A model generated the notes under the pieces. The model searched no databases, was not told where the DNA came from, and saw nothing but the letters and a program-made list of their open reading frames with translations. Source: Budorcas taxicolor (Eukaryota > Chordata > Mammalia > Artiodactyla > Bovidae). From it: a DNA stretch of 64,000 bases. The stretch lies in assembly GCF_023091745.1 (NCBI RefSeq), contig NC_068926.1:71918001-71982000 (forward strand), read 5' to 3'. Positions 8,456-19,465 of the stretch are shown here, one piece after another. Positions within the stretch are counted from its first letter, which is position 1. Each line of letters starts with the position of its first letter. A program made the translations under genes and the position numbers.

Positions 8456-10873
8456 GTCTGGCCACCATGTGGTTTAGACTGCCGCCATTTTGTTAGAGCT
8501 TGATTTTCTTTCCCTGCGCCTGAGACCAGGGCTCTCAGGAACACTCATCTAGACCATCTCCAACTCCTGACACTGAGGAAAAAGGGAAAAAAAAAAAGAC
8601 TTAACGCTGGATCTTGCACTGTGTCTGTCTAAACATGTCTTGGTAATATTTTTGTGGTTAATATGTATATGAGCTCTATTGATTTGGCTTAAAAAAAAAG
8701 GGGTAAGTGCTTACAAATCAAGTAATTCTAAATTAAACAATAAATTCCAGGTTCATGTGAACTGGGAAATATTCAGTGTTAAATACCTGATACTAATGTT
8801 TGTTTGTTGACCTATCTAATATAGACATGTCTGAAAATAATTAACATTAAGTAGAATATTTTCATTGTATCTAGGATTAATATAAGTTAAATATTATATC
8901 TGTTATAAGTTTGTCAACAAGGAAATTACCTCAAGTGAAGAAACTTCTAAAAATGTAAATGAGATAATGAGCTTTTATATCTCTAGCTAACTTTGGGGTG
9001 CTTCAGAGGGCCCCTGAAGCATCCCAGGGAGAAATATTAAACTGTGTTTATTTGGTTAGTTATATTACATGGAAAAGATTATCAAATGAGTAATAAATCT
9101 GCTCATGTTATAATGTATGGTAAATTAACTAATACAGGTATCCTAAAAATTATATGGATTTTTTAACATTCTGATATGTCCTGGTATTTTAATGGAAAAC
9201 CTGATGACTTCACAAAAGTTAGCAAAAGGACTGAATGAACCAGTAAATATGCTTATAACTTTTATGGTTTCTATCTGAAAAATTATGGGTTTGAATCTTA
9301 TGTTTTCAGGGAGTAGGGAAAATCTTCCTCTCAAACTAATTATGGCAATACTTTGGTAAAATTAAACGTTATAAACAAAACAATTATGTTTTCTGACTCC
9401 TCTAAAAATTGGAAGTTCTTAGGTTTCCAGTAAGTTCATCAAATGAGTTAGGAAGGTTATCTCATGGATACAAAAATCTCAAGAAATTTTTGAGACCTTA
9501 AAAAGGGAAGAATTCACCTAGATTTGTTAGGCAGAATCTGTGATAAGCCTTTGGTGTGAGTTTCCCAGCCCTGTTTTATTTTAAAAGTTCAGTCTGAGAC
9601 TCTATAAATGTTTCAGCAAAATAAAAAGCCTATAATCAATTATGGTTATAAAAATCATCAGACCAAAATCGGTGAGAACAGACCTATTTTGCAAATAAAC
9701 TAGCCTTAATTTGGTTATATTTAATAAAAATAAGGGTAACTATAAGGAGAAACAGATATTTTAAAACGTTAAACCCCAGTTTGTTAATGGAGGTCTGCAT
9801 CTAGTAAGACTCATCTCTTAGATAGTTCTTTGCTGTTATGTGATATAGATGTAAAATTTAATTGAATTCTTGAAGAACACCCTAAGTTTGTTTCTGAAGC
9901 TTATCTCAGTAATCTGTCTTTGGATGAAGATCAGATGCCTCATGACCTGCAACCAAGACCGGAAAAAGACATAATTTAAGGGACTGTCTCCAACCTGGAT
10001 GGAAGGACTTTTTTATCAGGAGAAACTACACTACACCAGGATGAAAAGACGATGACATCAGAGGGAGACAGCTTCCCCAAGATGCGGGACCTGATTCTTA
10101 TCATCATTTATGTTTCCTTGACTTCTTAGACCTTTGCATATAAGTCAAATGCTTTTCTATCATAGGCCTGATCCTATGCTAGTTTTAAAAATCAACCCAA
10201 CTGTTGGGTTTGTGGCCAATTACCTGTGTCTAGTTCTGGTTACCTTGGTAAATTTCTCTACTACCAGACTCTAACTGGTTGGCCCTGAGAAAATTTACTT
10301 AAAAATTATAGTCATATTCAGGTCACTATGGTATTACTAGATAGAATCCCCTCACCGGGCCAATTAATAATGCCTGCTCTGACTCTGGCTATAAATTTGA
10401 GCTTTTTTCTACTACCCAAGCTCAATCAGAACAAGAAAAGTTTCCACAAAGAAGGGAAAAATGTCCCACAATTATGGGATGGATTTATATAGATAATACC
10501 AAGCTACAATAATCTAGGTTGAAAGTCTCCTCTGTTAGAAAAAACAAATAAATAAGTAAATCATACTAAAGATAATCAGTCTAGTAACACTAGAAAACTG
10601 GGCTATGTGCCTTATAGATGGTGCCAATATATAATTTCCCTGGAAGATAAAGATTCTACAGGACAGACTAAGTCAGATGACCTGAAGATATACTGGGCTA
10701 CATCTAATGGAAGTTCTTAACTCAAGTCTTACTTGTGACTTTACTAATACTGCTGGCTATGTTATTTGTACTTCCCCTGTCTTACAAAATTGCTGTTTCT
10801 TACACTGTCAAATGTGTGTATGAGGCCTCTAATAGAATAATATATAGTCGCATATGAGATCGATGATGGTAAC
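8456..10873 (+). pseudogene. AT-rich degraded retroviral interior with an env-like CxxC stretch
   Basis: About 2.4 kb of AT-rich sequence with no long frame. At 10179-10480 one frame with a single stop reads through NCWVCGQLPVSSSGYL (CWVC at 10202-10213). This resembles the CxxC isomerase motif of retroviral surface glycoproteins. A frame near 9930-9990 (PHDLQPRPEK) recalls the C-terminus of a gammaretroviral integrase. The order integrase end, then surface protein fits decayed pol-env. It may belong to the outer provirus or to another old element trapped in it. Confidence 0.4.
10869..10873. repeat. Target-site duplication of the inner provirus, left copy
   Basis: GTAAC directly before the 5' LTR; the right copy is at 19461-19465. 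Confidence 0.9.
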
Positions 10874-11173
10874 TGTTAGGGACCAAATGACGGTCTCTAG
10901 GACCTGAGTCATGTTTACCAGAAAGAGACAGGATATGCGCTCATCCTGCCTGGCCAATCATGTAACGCCAGCTACTCCTGTAACTGAGACAAAGAACTGC
11001 CTGTATATAAGCCGCCATACTCCTTTGTTCAGGGCTCTTGTCGGATTCCCTTGTGTGGGATGAGACTTGGGCCCTAGCGCGCTAGAGATAAACTCCCTTG
11101 TTGCCTTTGCATTACCGTGGTGGACTTGCTCTCTCTCTCGGTCGGTTCAGAGATACGGGCTCGGAGCATAACA
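10874..11173 (+). repeat. 5' LTR of the inner provirus
   Basis: TGTTAGGGACC to GCATAACA, 300 bp. TATATAA at 11004-11010; no canonical AATAAA, only AGATAAA near 11085. Confidence 0.95.
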
Positions 11174-11175
11174 TT

Positions 11176-11193
11176 TGGGGGCTCGTCCGGGAT
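11176..11193 (+). promoter_or_regulatory. Primer binding site, tRNA-Pro
   Basis: TGGGGGCTCGTCCGGGAT, the exact proline tRNA complement typical of gammaretroviruses, two bases after the LTR. Confidence 0.95.
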
Positions 11194-11285
11194 CTCCGTC
11201 CCGCCGGGGAGGACAACTCTCCTGGTAGAAGGGAGTAACCTCGTTAGGAGATAAGAGCTCTGAGCACCGGTGCTAACGTTGCAGA

Positions 11286-12178
11286 AGCCCAGATTGAATC
11301 CGGGCCCCAGTATCGTACCGGGGAGGCATCTGGCTGTAAAGTGCAGAGGCAAGTCCAGCGTAAGGCTGGGGCCCGGTTTCGTGCCGGGGAGGCGGCTGGC
11401 TCTGGTTAATGGATTAAGTCCAGCGTAAGGCCGAGGCCCGGTATCCTGCTGGGGAGGCGGCTGGCTCTGGTTAATGGATTAAGTCCAGCGTAAGGCCGAG
11501 GCCCGGTATCCTGCTGGGGAGGCGGCTGGCTCTGGTTACTGGATTAAGTCCAGCGTAAGGCTGGGGCCCGGTTTCGTGCTGGGGAGGCGGCTGGCTCTGG
11601 TTACTGGATTAAGTCCAGCGTAAGGCCGGGGCCCGGTTTCGTGCTGGGGAGGCGGCTGGCTCTGATACTGGATTAAGTCAGCGTAAGGCCGGGGCCTAGC
11701 TTCGTGCTGGGGAGGCAGCTGGCTCTGATACTGGATTAAGTCAGCATAAGGCCAGGGCCTAGTTTCGTGCTGGGGAGGCAGCTGGCTCTGCTTACTGGAT
11801 TAAGCCCAGCATAAGGCCGGGGCCTGGTTTCGTGCTGGGGAGGTGGCTGGCTCTGATACTGGATTAAGTCAGCATAAGGCCGGGGCCTAGTTTCGTGCTG
11901 GGGAGGCAGCTGGCTCTGCTTACTGGATTAAGCCCAGCATAAGGCCGGGGCCTGGTTTCGTGCTGGGGAGGCAGCTGGCTCTGATACTGGATTAAGTCAG
12001 CGTAAGGCCGGGGCCTGGTTTCATGCTGGGGAGGCAGCTGGCTCTGATACTGGATTAAGTCAGCGTAAGGCCGGGGCCTGGTTTCGTGCTGGGGAGGCAG
12101 CTGGCTCTGGTTACTGGATTAAGTCCAGCGTAAGGCCGGGGCCCGGTTTCCTGCTGGGGAGGCAGCTGGCTCTGTGAA
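11286..12178 (+). repeat. Leader tandem array, 13 units of ~63 bp plus a degenerate first unit
   Basis: The phrase AGTCCAGCGTAAGGC or a close variant recurs 13 times from 11349 to about 12135, each followed by a GC-rich core and GCTGGGGAGGCGGCTGGCTCTG. Two sub-types alternate in the middle (AGTCAGCATAAGG and AGCCCAGCATAAGG), which suggests duplication of two-unit blocks. The arms CCAGC...GCTGG give a hairpin in every unit. The array fills most of the untranslated leader between primer site and gag. Confidence 0.95.
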
Positions 12179-12304
12179 CATCCTGCAGGTAAGACTGAGT
12201 GCATTGTCGGTGGCCACCTTGTGTTTGTTATCTGTTTGTCTATTTGTGGTGTCTGCACTGCTCTTTGTGTGCCCTGTTGGCTCCCAGTGTACTTTTCTGT
12301 GATC

Positions 12305-13994
12305 ATGGGACAAACAGCTTCTACTCCTTTATCTCTTATGATTAACCACTTCTCTGATTTCAAGTCTAGAGCTCAGAATCTTTCGTTACTGGTGAAGAAG
12401 AGCAAACTGGTGACTTTCTGTTCCACCGAGTGGCCCACCTTTGAGTCGGATGGCCACAAGAGGGAACCTTCAATCCCCAAATTATCCAGGCAGTTAAAGA
12501 GAGGGTGCTTACTCCTAGTCCTGCCGGGGATCCAGATCAGACTCCCTACATTCTGGTCTGGCAGGATCTAGTGAGGAACCCGCCGGAATGGCTTAAACCC
12601 TTTGTTCTCGCTCCTCCTAAACCTCCTCGTCCCTCCTCCCCAACTCCAACCTCACCAAGCCCACAGGTGCTAGTCATGAAGGCTTCCGAAGAAAAAGAAG
12701 AAAAAAAGGACGAAAATCGACCAAAGCCGCTATTCCAGGAATCTTCTCTGTATCCTAATCTGATAGATCTGGAGACCGAATTGTTCCCACCCCCGTATGC
12801 GGATCCACATCTGCCCTTGCTTCCACAGGTTCCACAGGTTTCATTGGGAGAAGCCAGGAGAAGAACCGAGCCTTCAGCTCATCCCAGAGAAGGGGGCCCC
12901 ACCCAGGGAACTCGAGGAAGAACAAGAGAAATGGCCAGTGTAGCAGAAGAAGACCCAGAAGTCCCCTCCTCCACCGTTCACGCGTTTCCAGTCCGGGCGG
13001 GACCAGCCAGAGACGGTGGAGAGCGGACATATCAGTATTGGCCCTTCTCCACTAGTGATTTGTACAATTGGAAAACCCAGACTCCCTCCTTCTCTGAAAA
13101 ACCTCAGGGTCTTATTGATCTTTTAGAGTCTATCCTGTTTACTCACAATCCCACTTGGGATGATTGTCAGCAACTGTTACAGGTGCTCTTTACTACAGAT
13201 GAACGCGAGCGGATCCTGTCAGAAGCTCGGAAGAATGTGCCGGGGGTGGATGGGAGACCCACAATACAGCCTAACCTCATTGAGGAGGGGTTCCCCTTGG
13301 TGCGACCCAACTGGGACTTCGAATGCGCTGAAGGTAGGGACCGTCTCCGAGTGTACCGCCAGACTCTTATGGCCGGCCTTAGAGCAGCCGCCAGGAAGCC
13401 AGCTAATTTGGCCAAAATAAATTCAGTGAGGCAGGAACCAAATGAGAGCCCAGCAGCCTTCCTTGAAAGGATAATGGAAGCTTTTAGACAGTATACCCCT
13501 ATGGACCCACAGGCAGATGAGTCACGAGCGGCAGTTATGTTAGCATTTGTAAATCAAGCAGCCCCCGATATTAGAAAAAAGTTACAAAAGATAGAGAGGT
13601 TAAATGAACAATCCTTGCAAGACCTAGTGAGGGCAGCTGAGAGAGTTTTTAATCATAGAGAGACCCCAGAAGAGAGAGAGGACCGCATTAGAAGAGAAGA
13701 AAGAGAATTTAGAGCTGAAGAAAACTGTAAAAACCAAAAAGAGCTGGCCCAGATATTTTTTGCTGGGGTTGAAAACAAAAACAGGTTCCAGAAAGGGAAA
13801 AAGTTGGACTCAAAAACTGAAAAAAAAAACGACAAGGTGTAAGCTTGAGAAAAACCAATGTGCGTTTTGTAGAGTTTGGACATTGGAAAGATAAATGCCC
13901 CAAGAAAAATCTAAAAGAGGGGCCCAAGAACCCCAAGAACGAGACTCCCTCTCCAGACAGTCATATCCTCTACGCGGGTGAGGATAGCGACTAG
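12305..13994 (+). pseudogene. gag of the inner provirus, frameshifted
   Basis: ATG at 12305 opens MGQTASTPLSL (matrix, N-myristoylation glycine). The frame is lost by a one-base change at about 12440-12475 and continues in another frame through a proline-rich linker. Capsid follows (about 13020-13660), with the major homology region around NESPAAFLERIMEAFRQYTP and a charged coiled C-terminus rich in EREDRIRREERE. A run of ten A residues (13820-13829) precedes a stop at 13840-13842. The nucleocapsid zinc knuckle starts CAFC (about 13858) but is split by a second frame change at about 13873-13880 before FGHWKDKC. The original reading frame ends at the amber codon 13992-13994. Gag would drive assembly; here it is not expressible as one protein. 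Confidence 0.88.
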
Positions 13995-14049
13995 GGGGGT
14001 CAGGGCTCGAAGCCCCTCCCCGAGTCCTGGGTAACTATAAATGTGGAGG
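13992..14049 (+). promoter_or_regulatory. gag-pol stop readthrough element (amber codon plus pseudoknot)
   Basis: TAG at 13992-13994 is followed by GGGGGT and then a 9-bp stem, CAGGGCTCG (14001-14009) with CGAGTCCTG (14021-14029), including one G-U pair. The loop bases CCTCC (14015-14019) can pair with GGAGG (14045-14049), giving an H-type pseudoknot. Protease is in frame with the TAG. Gammaretroviruses make Gag-Pol by readthrough at exactly such a site. Confidence 0.75.
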
Positions 14050-17000
14050 AAAAACCGGTTGGCTTCATGGTGGACACGGGAGCCCAATACTCAGTCTTAA
14101 ACCAAAAAGATGGACCCATGTCTAAGAAAAGTAGCTGGGTGCAGGGAGCAACCGGGACTAAACGGTATGGATGGACTACAAAATGGCATGTGAACTTGGG
14201 GGCCCACCAGGTAACCCATTCTTTTCTGGTGATACCTGAATGTCCAGCACCCTTGTTGGGAAGGGATTTACTGTCTAAAGTGAATGCCCAAGTTCATTTC
14301 GACCACGGACAAGTGTCGGTTTTAGATGGGACCGGGCATCCTCTTCAGGTCCTGTCTCTAGCATTAAAAGATGAATACAGACTCTACTTGCCAGAGGCCC
14401 CAGCAACAATAAGCCCCGAAGTACAACCATGGGTTCAAAGATACCCTCAGGCCTGGGCTGAAACTGCAGGAATGGGACTAGCCAAACAGAGGCCCCCTAT
14501 CACTGTGGAACTGAAAGCCAGTGCTTCCCTGGTGAGGGTATGACAGTATCCCATGAGTCAAGAGGCTCGACAAGGAATTACTCCTCATATACAATGCCTC
14601 ATAGATGCTGGGGTCCTAAAAAGGTGCCGGTCCCCATGGAACACTCCCCTGTTGCCTGTGAAAAAGCCTGGGGGAACTGATTTTAGACTGGTTCAAGATC
14701 TACGAGAAGTCAACAAACGGGTGAGTGATATTCATCCTATGGTTCCTAACCCTTATACATTGCTAAGCAACTTGCCTCAAACTACATTTGGTACACTGTT
14801 TTAGATTTAAAAGATGCCTTTTTCAGTTTGCCACTTGCCCCCGCAAGCCAAGAGATCTTTGCCTTCGAATGGCAGGAAGACAGTGGTCAGACCCCTGTGC
14901 AGCTGACATGGACTCGCTTACCACAGGGTTTCAAAAACTCACCCACGTTATTTAATGAGGCCCTGGACGAAGACCTCCGTGAGTATCGGGTTGAACACCC
15001 TACCATTGTTTTATTACAATATGTTGATGACCTTATGCTGGCAGCGGCTACAGAGAAAGAGTGCCAAGAGGCAACAGGTGACCTTCTCCAAACCTTGGGG
15101 ACTTTAGGTTACAGGGCTAGTGCCAAAAAGGCCCAGATTGCCAAGCAAGAGGTTACATACCTCGGTTATAAGATAAAACAGGGCCAGAGGTGGCTAACAC
15201 AGGCTAAGAAAGAAACCATCCTCCAGATCCCTGAGCCGGCTAACCCTAGACAAGTGAGAGAATTTTTGGGAACTGTGGGATATTGCCGGTTATGGATCTT
15301 GGGGTTTGCAGAAAAGGCCAGGCCCCTATATGAAGGGACCAAAGAAAACAAGGACTGGAAATGAACTGAGCCAATGAAAGAGGCCTTCCAAGAACTCAGG
15401 CGAGCCTTGCTAGAAGCTCCTGCCCTTGCCCTCCCTGATCCATCTAAGCCTTTCCAATTATTTGTAGATGAAAAGCGGGGGATAGGAAAAGGGGTACTAA
15501 CACAGAGATGGGGACCATGGAAGCGACCTGTAGCTTACCTTTCCAAGAGACTGGACCCAGTGGCAGCCGGATGGCCACCTTGCCTCCGAATCATCGCGGC
15601 CTCCGCGCTCTTAGTCCACGATGCTGATAAACTGACTTATGGACAGAGACTCTTGGTCTACACTACTCATGCCATAGAGAGAGTTTTAAAGCAACCCCCA
15701 GGTAAATGGATTTCTAATGCCTGCTTGACACACTACCAGGCCTTGCTACTTGACACCCCACAGATTCATTTCCAAATGCCCTGCACTCTAAATCCGGCCA
15801 CTCTTTTGCCCAATCCGGAGGAAAATAGCCCCCTCCATGATTGTGATGAGATACTGGCCAGGGTAACAACAATGTGAAAAGACTTAACCGATACTCCACT
15901 GGATAACAGTGAGCTAAAATGGTTCACAGATGGCAGCAGTTATGTAAAAGATAGACAGAGACGGGCGGGAGCCGCAGTAGTAGATGACTCTGGACAGACG
16001 ATATGGGCAGAGGCCCTTCCCCCGGATACCTCAGCACAAAAGGCAGAGTTAATTGCCCTGATTCAAGCATTAGAGAGAGCCAAAGGAAAAAGAATAACTA
16101 TTTTCACTGAGAGTCGCTATGCTTTTGGCACGGTACACATCCAGGGCCCGATATATCGGGAACGGGGATTTTTGACAGCTGAAGGAAAAGAAATTAAAAA
16201 CTTGCCTGAAATCCGTAGACTTTTAGAGGCTGTACAGATGCCTCGGGCTGTGTCAATAGTACACATACCTGGACATCAGAAGGGTGACAGCCCCACGGCA
16301 CGAGGGAATCGTGCCGCAGACCTGGCAGCTCGAAAAGTAGCTGATGAAGATTTCATCACCCCTGTGTTGGCGATCGGACTTCCACCTCCAGGTATGGGAA
16401 CTCTGCCCCCAACCCCTGAGTATTCATCCACAGACCTTGCTTGGATCCAAAAACACACCAACCTTCAAAAAGATAAAGATGGATGGTACCGAGACTCAGA
16501 CGGCTACTTGATACTCCCTGCTCAGTTGGGACGGCAACTATGTGAGCATTTGCACTTGTCTACTCATCTGGGAGAAAAGAAGACTCTGATGCTCTTTCAA
16601 ACTGCGCGCCTGCAATTTCCCCAGCACCAGACAACTGTAAAGAACATAGTGCATGCTTGTAAGGCGTGTCAACAGATGAGGCCAGGAAAAGGACAACATG
16701 CAGGACTGAGGTATCGGGGAGAAGGACCAGGGCAACACTGGGAAATAGATTTCACCGAGGTAAGACCAGGCAAGTATGGTTACCGGTACTTGTTAGTGTT
16801 GGTGGATACCTTCTCAGGGTGGGTGGAGGCTTTTCCTACAAAGGGAAAAACCACGATGATAGTAGCAAAAAAAATTTTAGAAAAAATAGTTCCCAGGTTT
16901 GGCCTGCCAGTGACCATCGGCTCTGATAATGGACCTGCTTTCATGAGTCAAATAGTTCAGAGCCTTGCCCTAGCCCTGGGGACTAAATGGAAGTTACATT

Positions 17001-17635
17001 GTGAATACAGTCCACAGAGCTCAGGGCAAGTAGAAAGAATGAATCGGACTCTAAAAGAAACTTTAACTAAATTGGCTATAGAGACTGGCGGGGACTGGGT
17101 GACCCTCCTTCCCTTCTCCCTCTTCCGTGCGCGTAATACTCCTTATCAACTTAATCTGACCCCATTTGAGATTCTGTATGGGAGACCTCCCCCTGTATGT
17201 CCAATATTTGAAGGGAAAAAACTACTGCCTCCCACGTTGGGGCAACTCCAAGAGGCCTTGATGGCCTTAAGCAAGGTGCACTCTCGTGTCTGGAAACTGC
17301 TCCGGGAAATACATGTGGGTCAAAATAAGGGAACTATTCCCTCACATGACATTGGCCCAGGAGACTGGATATGGGTCAAAAGGCACCAAACCAAGGCACT
17401 AGAACCCAAATGGAAGGGTCCTTATGTTGTTCTTGTTACCACCCCAACTGCCCTCAAGGTCGAAGGTATCGGGCCTTGGGTGCATTGCAACCACGTACGC
17501 CCAGCTGCTTCAGCAGAGCAGGAAGAAGCTAAGAAAAAATGGAAAGCATCTCTGCACCCATCCAACCCCCTGAGGCTAAAGCTTCGAAGGCGCCAACAGG
17601 ACCAGGACAGCTCGGCTGGGCCATCTTGTGGATGA
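13995..17635 (+). pseudogene. pol of the inner provirus (protease, RT, RNase H, integrase), disrupted
   Basis: Protease: MVDTGAQYSVL near 14070 and LLGRDLL near 14260. An in-frame TGA at 14541-14543 then cuts the start of RT. RT fingers carry SPWNTPLLPVKKPGG and DLREVNK; a frame change at about 14780-14790 follows; the palm has LPQGFKNSPTLF and the catalytic YVDD at about 15019. Further in-frame TGA codons lie at 15362-15364 and 15875-15877. RNase H (about 15910-16350) has TDGSS, the acidic AELIAL and RGNRAADLAAR, but FTESRYA has Glu where the catalytic Asp is expected. Integrase (about 16390-17635) is fully open: the HHCC zinc motif, IDFTE, SDNGPAF and the final catalytic Glu in GQVERMNR are all present. 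RT copies genomic RNA and integrase inserts the DNA copy. The 487-codon 3' frame overlaps env. Confidence 0.92.
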
Positions 17636-19142
17636 CCCGGTTACTCTGCTCCGGAGCTGCCAGCGTGAACCCGCATCAACCCGTCAAAATCACCTGGAAG
17701 CTGCAAAATGGACTAACACGAGAGGTGCTAAACTCCACTATCGCAATACATCCACCAAATACTTGGTGGCCAGACTTGTACTTTGACCTTAAGCCGGTGG
17801 TAAATGTACCCTAAAAGAGGGGACCTGGATCTCTGGCCTATCTTGGGGGCTACAGACGAGGGAATCAGGAGGGTTTGGGGTTGATGGGAAAGGGATTATA
17901 GTAGTGAGCCAGGTCTTAGAGCCAATTCTTGTACACAGTATCGGGCCCAACAAAGTAGAAGAGCTGGCTGTAACCCCCCGCCTAATGACTTCCATGCCAA
18001 CATCTTTGGCAGTGAGTCCCGAAGCAGAAGCGCTCGCTGAAATAGATCCCCTATGGAAGCTGATTAGGGCAGCTTATGCCACCCTGAATCAGACCCATCC
18101 TGAGGCAACTAAATCTTGTTGGTTATGTTACAACTTAATTCCCCCTTATTACGAAGCAGTAGGCCTCAATGCCTCTTATGACTTGGCCAACAGCACCGAT
18201 CCTCCTCAATGTCATTGGGGGGACCGAAAGGTGGGTCTGACGATGAAAGAGGTATGGGGAAAGGGCTTATGCATGGGCACGGTGTTACCAGCAAAGTCTC
18301 CACTTTGTGTGCATGTTGTCGAGCCTGATGATTTGCCTGTAGCTAAATGGTTAATACCTCAAATGGGGGGATGGTGGGTCTGTTCACACACGGGGCTAAC
18401 TCCATGCCTGCATAGCTCAATCTTTGACCCCAGAGAAGAATTCTGTGTTATGGTGGCTGTCATGCCAAAGATTCTGTACCGACCAGAGAAAGCAATATAT
18501 GATTATTGGGTCCAGAAATTAAATCCTCCAAAAAGAACTTATAAAGTTAAGAGGGAACCTCTTACCACCATAACCATAGCAACTATGTTCGGTCTTGGAA
18601 TAGCCGGGGCTGGAACCGGAATAACAGCTCTGTCCCTGCAAGGCCAAGGATTTAACTCCCTGAGAGCGGCCATAGATGAAGACATTATCCACATAGAGCA
18701 ATCTATTAGTCATTTAAAATCATCTCTAACTTCTCTATCTGAAGTAGTTCTGCAAAACAGGAGATTAGATCTGCTCTTTCTGCAACAGGGGGGACTCTGT
18801 GCTGCCCTAGGAGAAGAGTGCTGTTTCTATGCGGATCATACAGGAATAGTTAGAAAATCTATGGCCAAAGTGAGAGAAGGACTAGCCCAACGTAAACGAG
18901 AACGTGAGGCTCAGCAGGGATGGTTTGAATCTTGGTTTCAACAATCCCCTTGGCTGACTACCTTAATCTCCACCTTGCTAGGACCCCTGCTAGTACTTTT
19001 ACTAATGCTTACCTTTGGCCCATGCATTATCAATAGACTTGTAGCCTTTGTGAAGGAACGCATAAATACCATACAGCTGTTTGTGCTTCGACAACAATAT
19101 CAAACTGTGTCTCAGGACCAAGAGGAAGATTCCTCTATATGA
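17539..19142 (+). pseudogene. env of the inner provirus, frameshifted and with shortened surface domain
   Basis: ATG at 17539 overlaps the last ~97 bases of pol, as in gammaretroviruses. A hydrophobic leader LGWAILWMTRLL is followed by a frame change at about 17790-17812; from there the frame is open to a stop at 19140-19142. The surface part keeps the CWLC isomerase motif at about 18115, yet only about 190 codons precede it, so the N-terminal receptor-binding portion looks roughly 100 or more residues short. The cleavage site KVKR (about 18549), a glycine/alanine-rich fusion-peptide-like stretch, the heptad region, the CX6CC motif CAALGEECC, a membrane span near 18955-19030 and a cytoplasmic tail ending EEDSSI are present. 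The segment just before CX6CC lacks one glycine usual in this family. An envelope glycoprotein by descent, not intact as encoded. Confidence 0.9.
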
Positions 19143-19151
19143 TCTAAGGAC

Positions 19152-19160
19152 AGGGGGGAA
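19152..19160 (+). promoter_or_regulatory. Polypurine tract of the inner provirus
   Basis: AGGGGGGAA directly before the 3' LTR, the plus-strand primer for reverse transcription. Confidence 0.8.
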
Positions 19161-19460
19161 TGTTAGGGACCAAACGACGGTCTCTAGGACCTGAGTCATG
19201 TTTACCAGAAAGAGACAGGATATGCGCTCATCCTGCCTGGCCAATCATGTAACGCCAGCTACTCCTGTAACTGAGACAAAGAACTGCCTGTATATAAGCC
19301 ACCATACTCCTTTGTTCGGGGCTCTTGTTGGATTCCCTTGTGTGGGATGAGACTTGGGCCCTAGCGCGCTAGAGATAAACTCCCTTCTTGCCTTTGCATT
19401 ACCGTGGTGGACTTGCTCTCTCTCTCGGTCGGTTCAGAGATACGGGCTCGGAGCATAACA
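19161..19460 (+). repeat. 3' LTR of the inner provirus
   Basis: 300 bp, same ends as the 5' copy. Five substitutions distinguish the two copies, for example AAACGACGG here against AAATGACGG. GTAAC follows at 19461-19465. Confidence 0.95.
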
Positions 19461-19465
19461 GTAAC

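Larger units (their letters stand above)
10874..19460 (+). mobile_element. Inner gammaretroviral provirus, structurally complete, coding-defective
   Basis: 8587 bp with LTRs 10874-11173 and 19161-19460, flanked by GTAAC on both sides. It has a perfect 18-base proline primer site, a long leader with a 13-unit tandem array, gag, pol in the gammaretroviral arrangement after an amber codon, an env overlapping the end of pol, and a purine tract. The two 300-bp LTRs differ at five positions (1.7 percent), so this insertion is several-fold younger than its host provirus. Gag, pol and env all carry inactivating frameshifts or stops, so no complete polyprotein can be made from it as it stands. Confidence 0.95.

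Noticed and set aside
8456..10873. Separate host gene in the AT-rich block
   Set aside because: No splice-linked open frames; short env- and integrase-like traces point to decayed retroviral sequence.
11286..12178. CRISPR-like spaced repeats
   Set aside because: Direct head-to-tail units without unique spacers, located in a retroviral leader of a mammalian genome.
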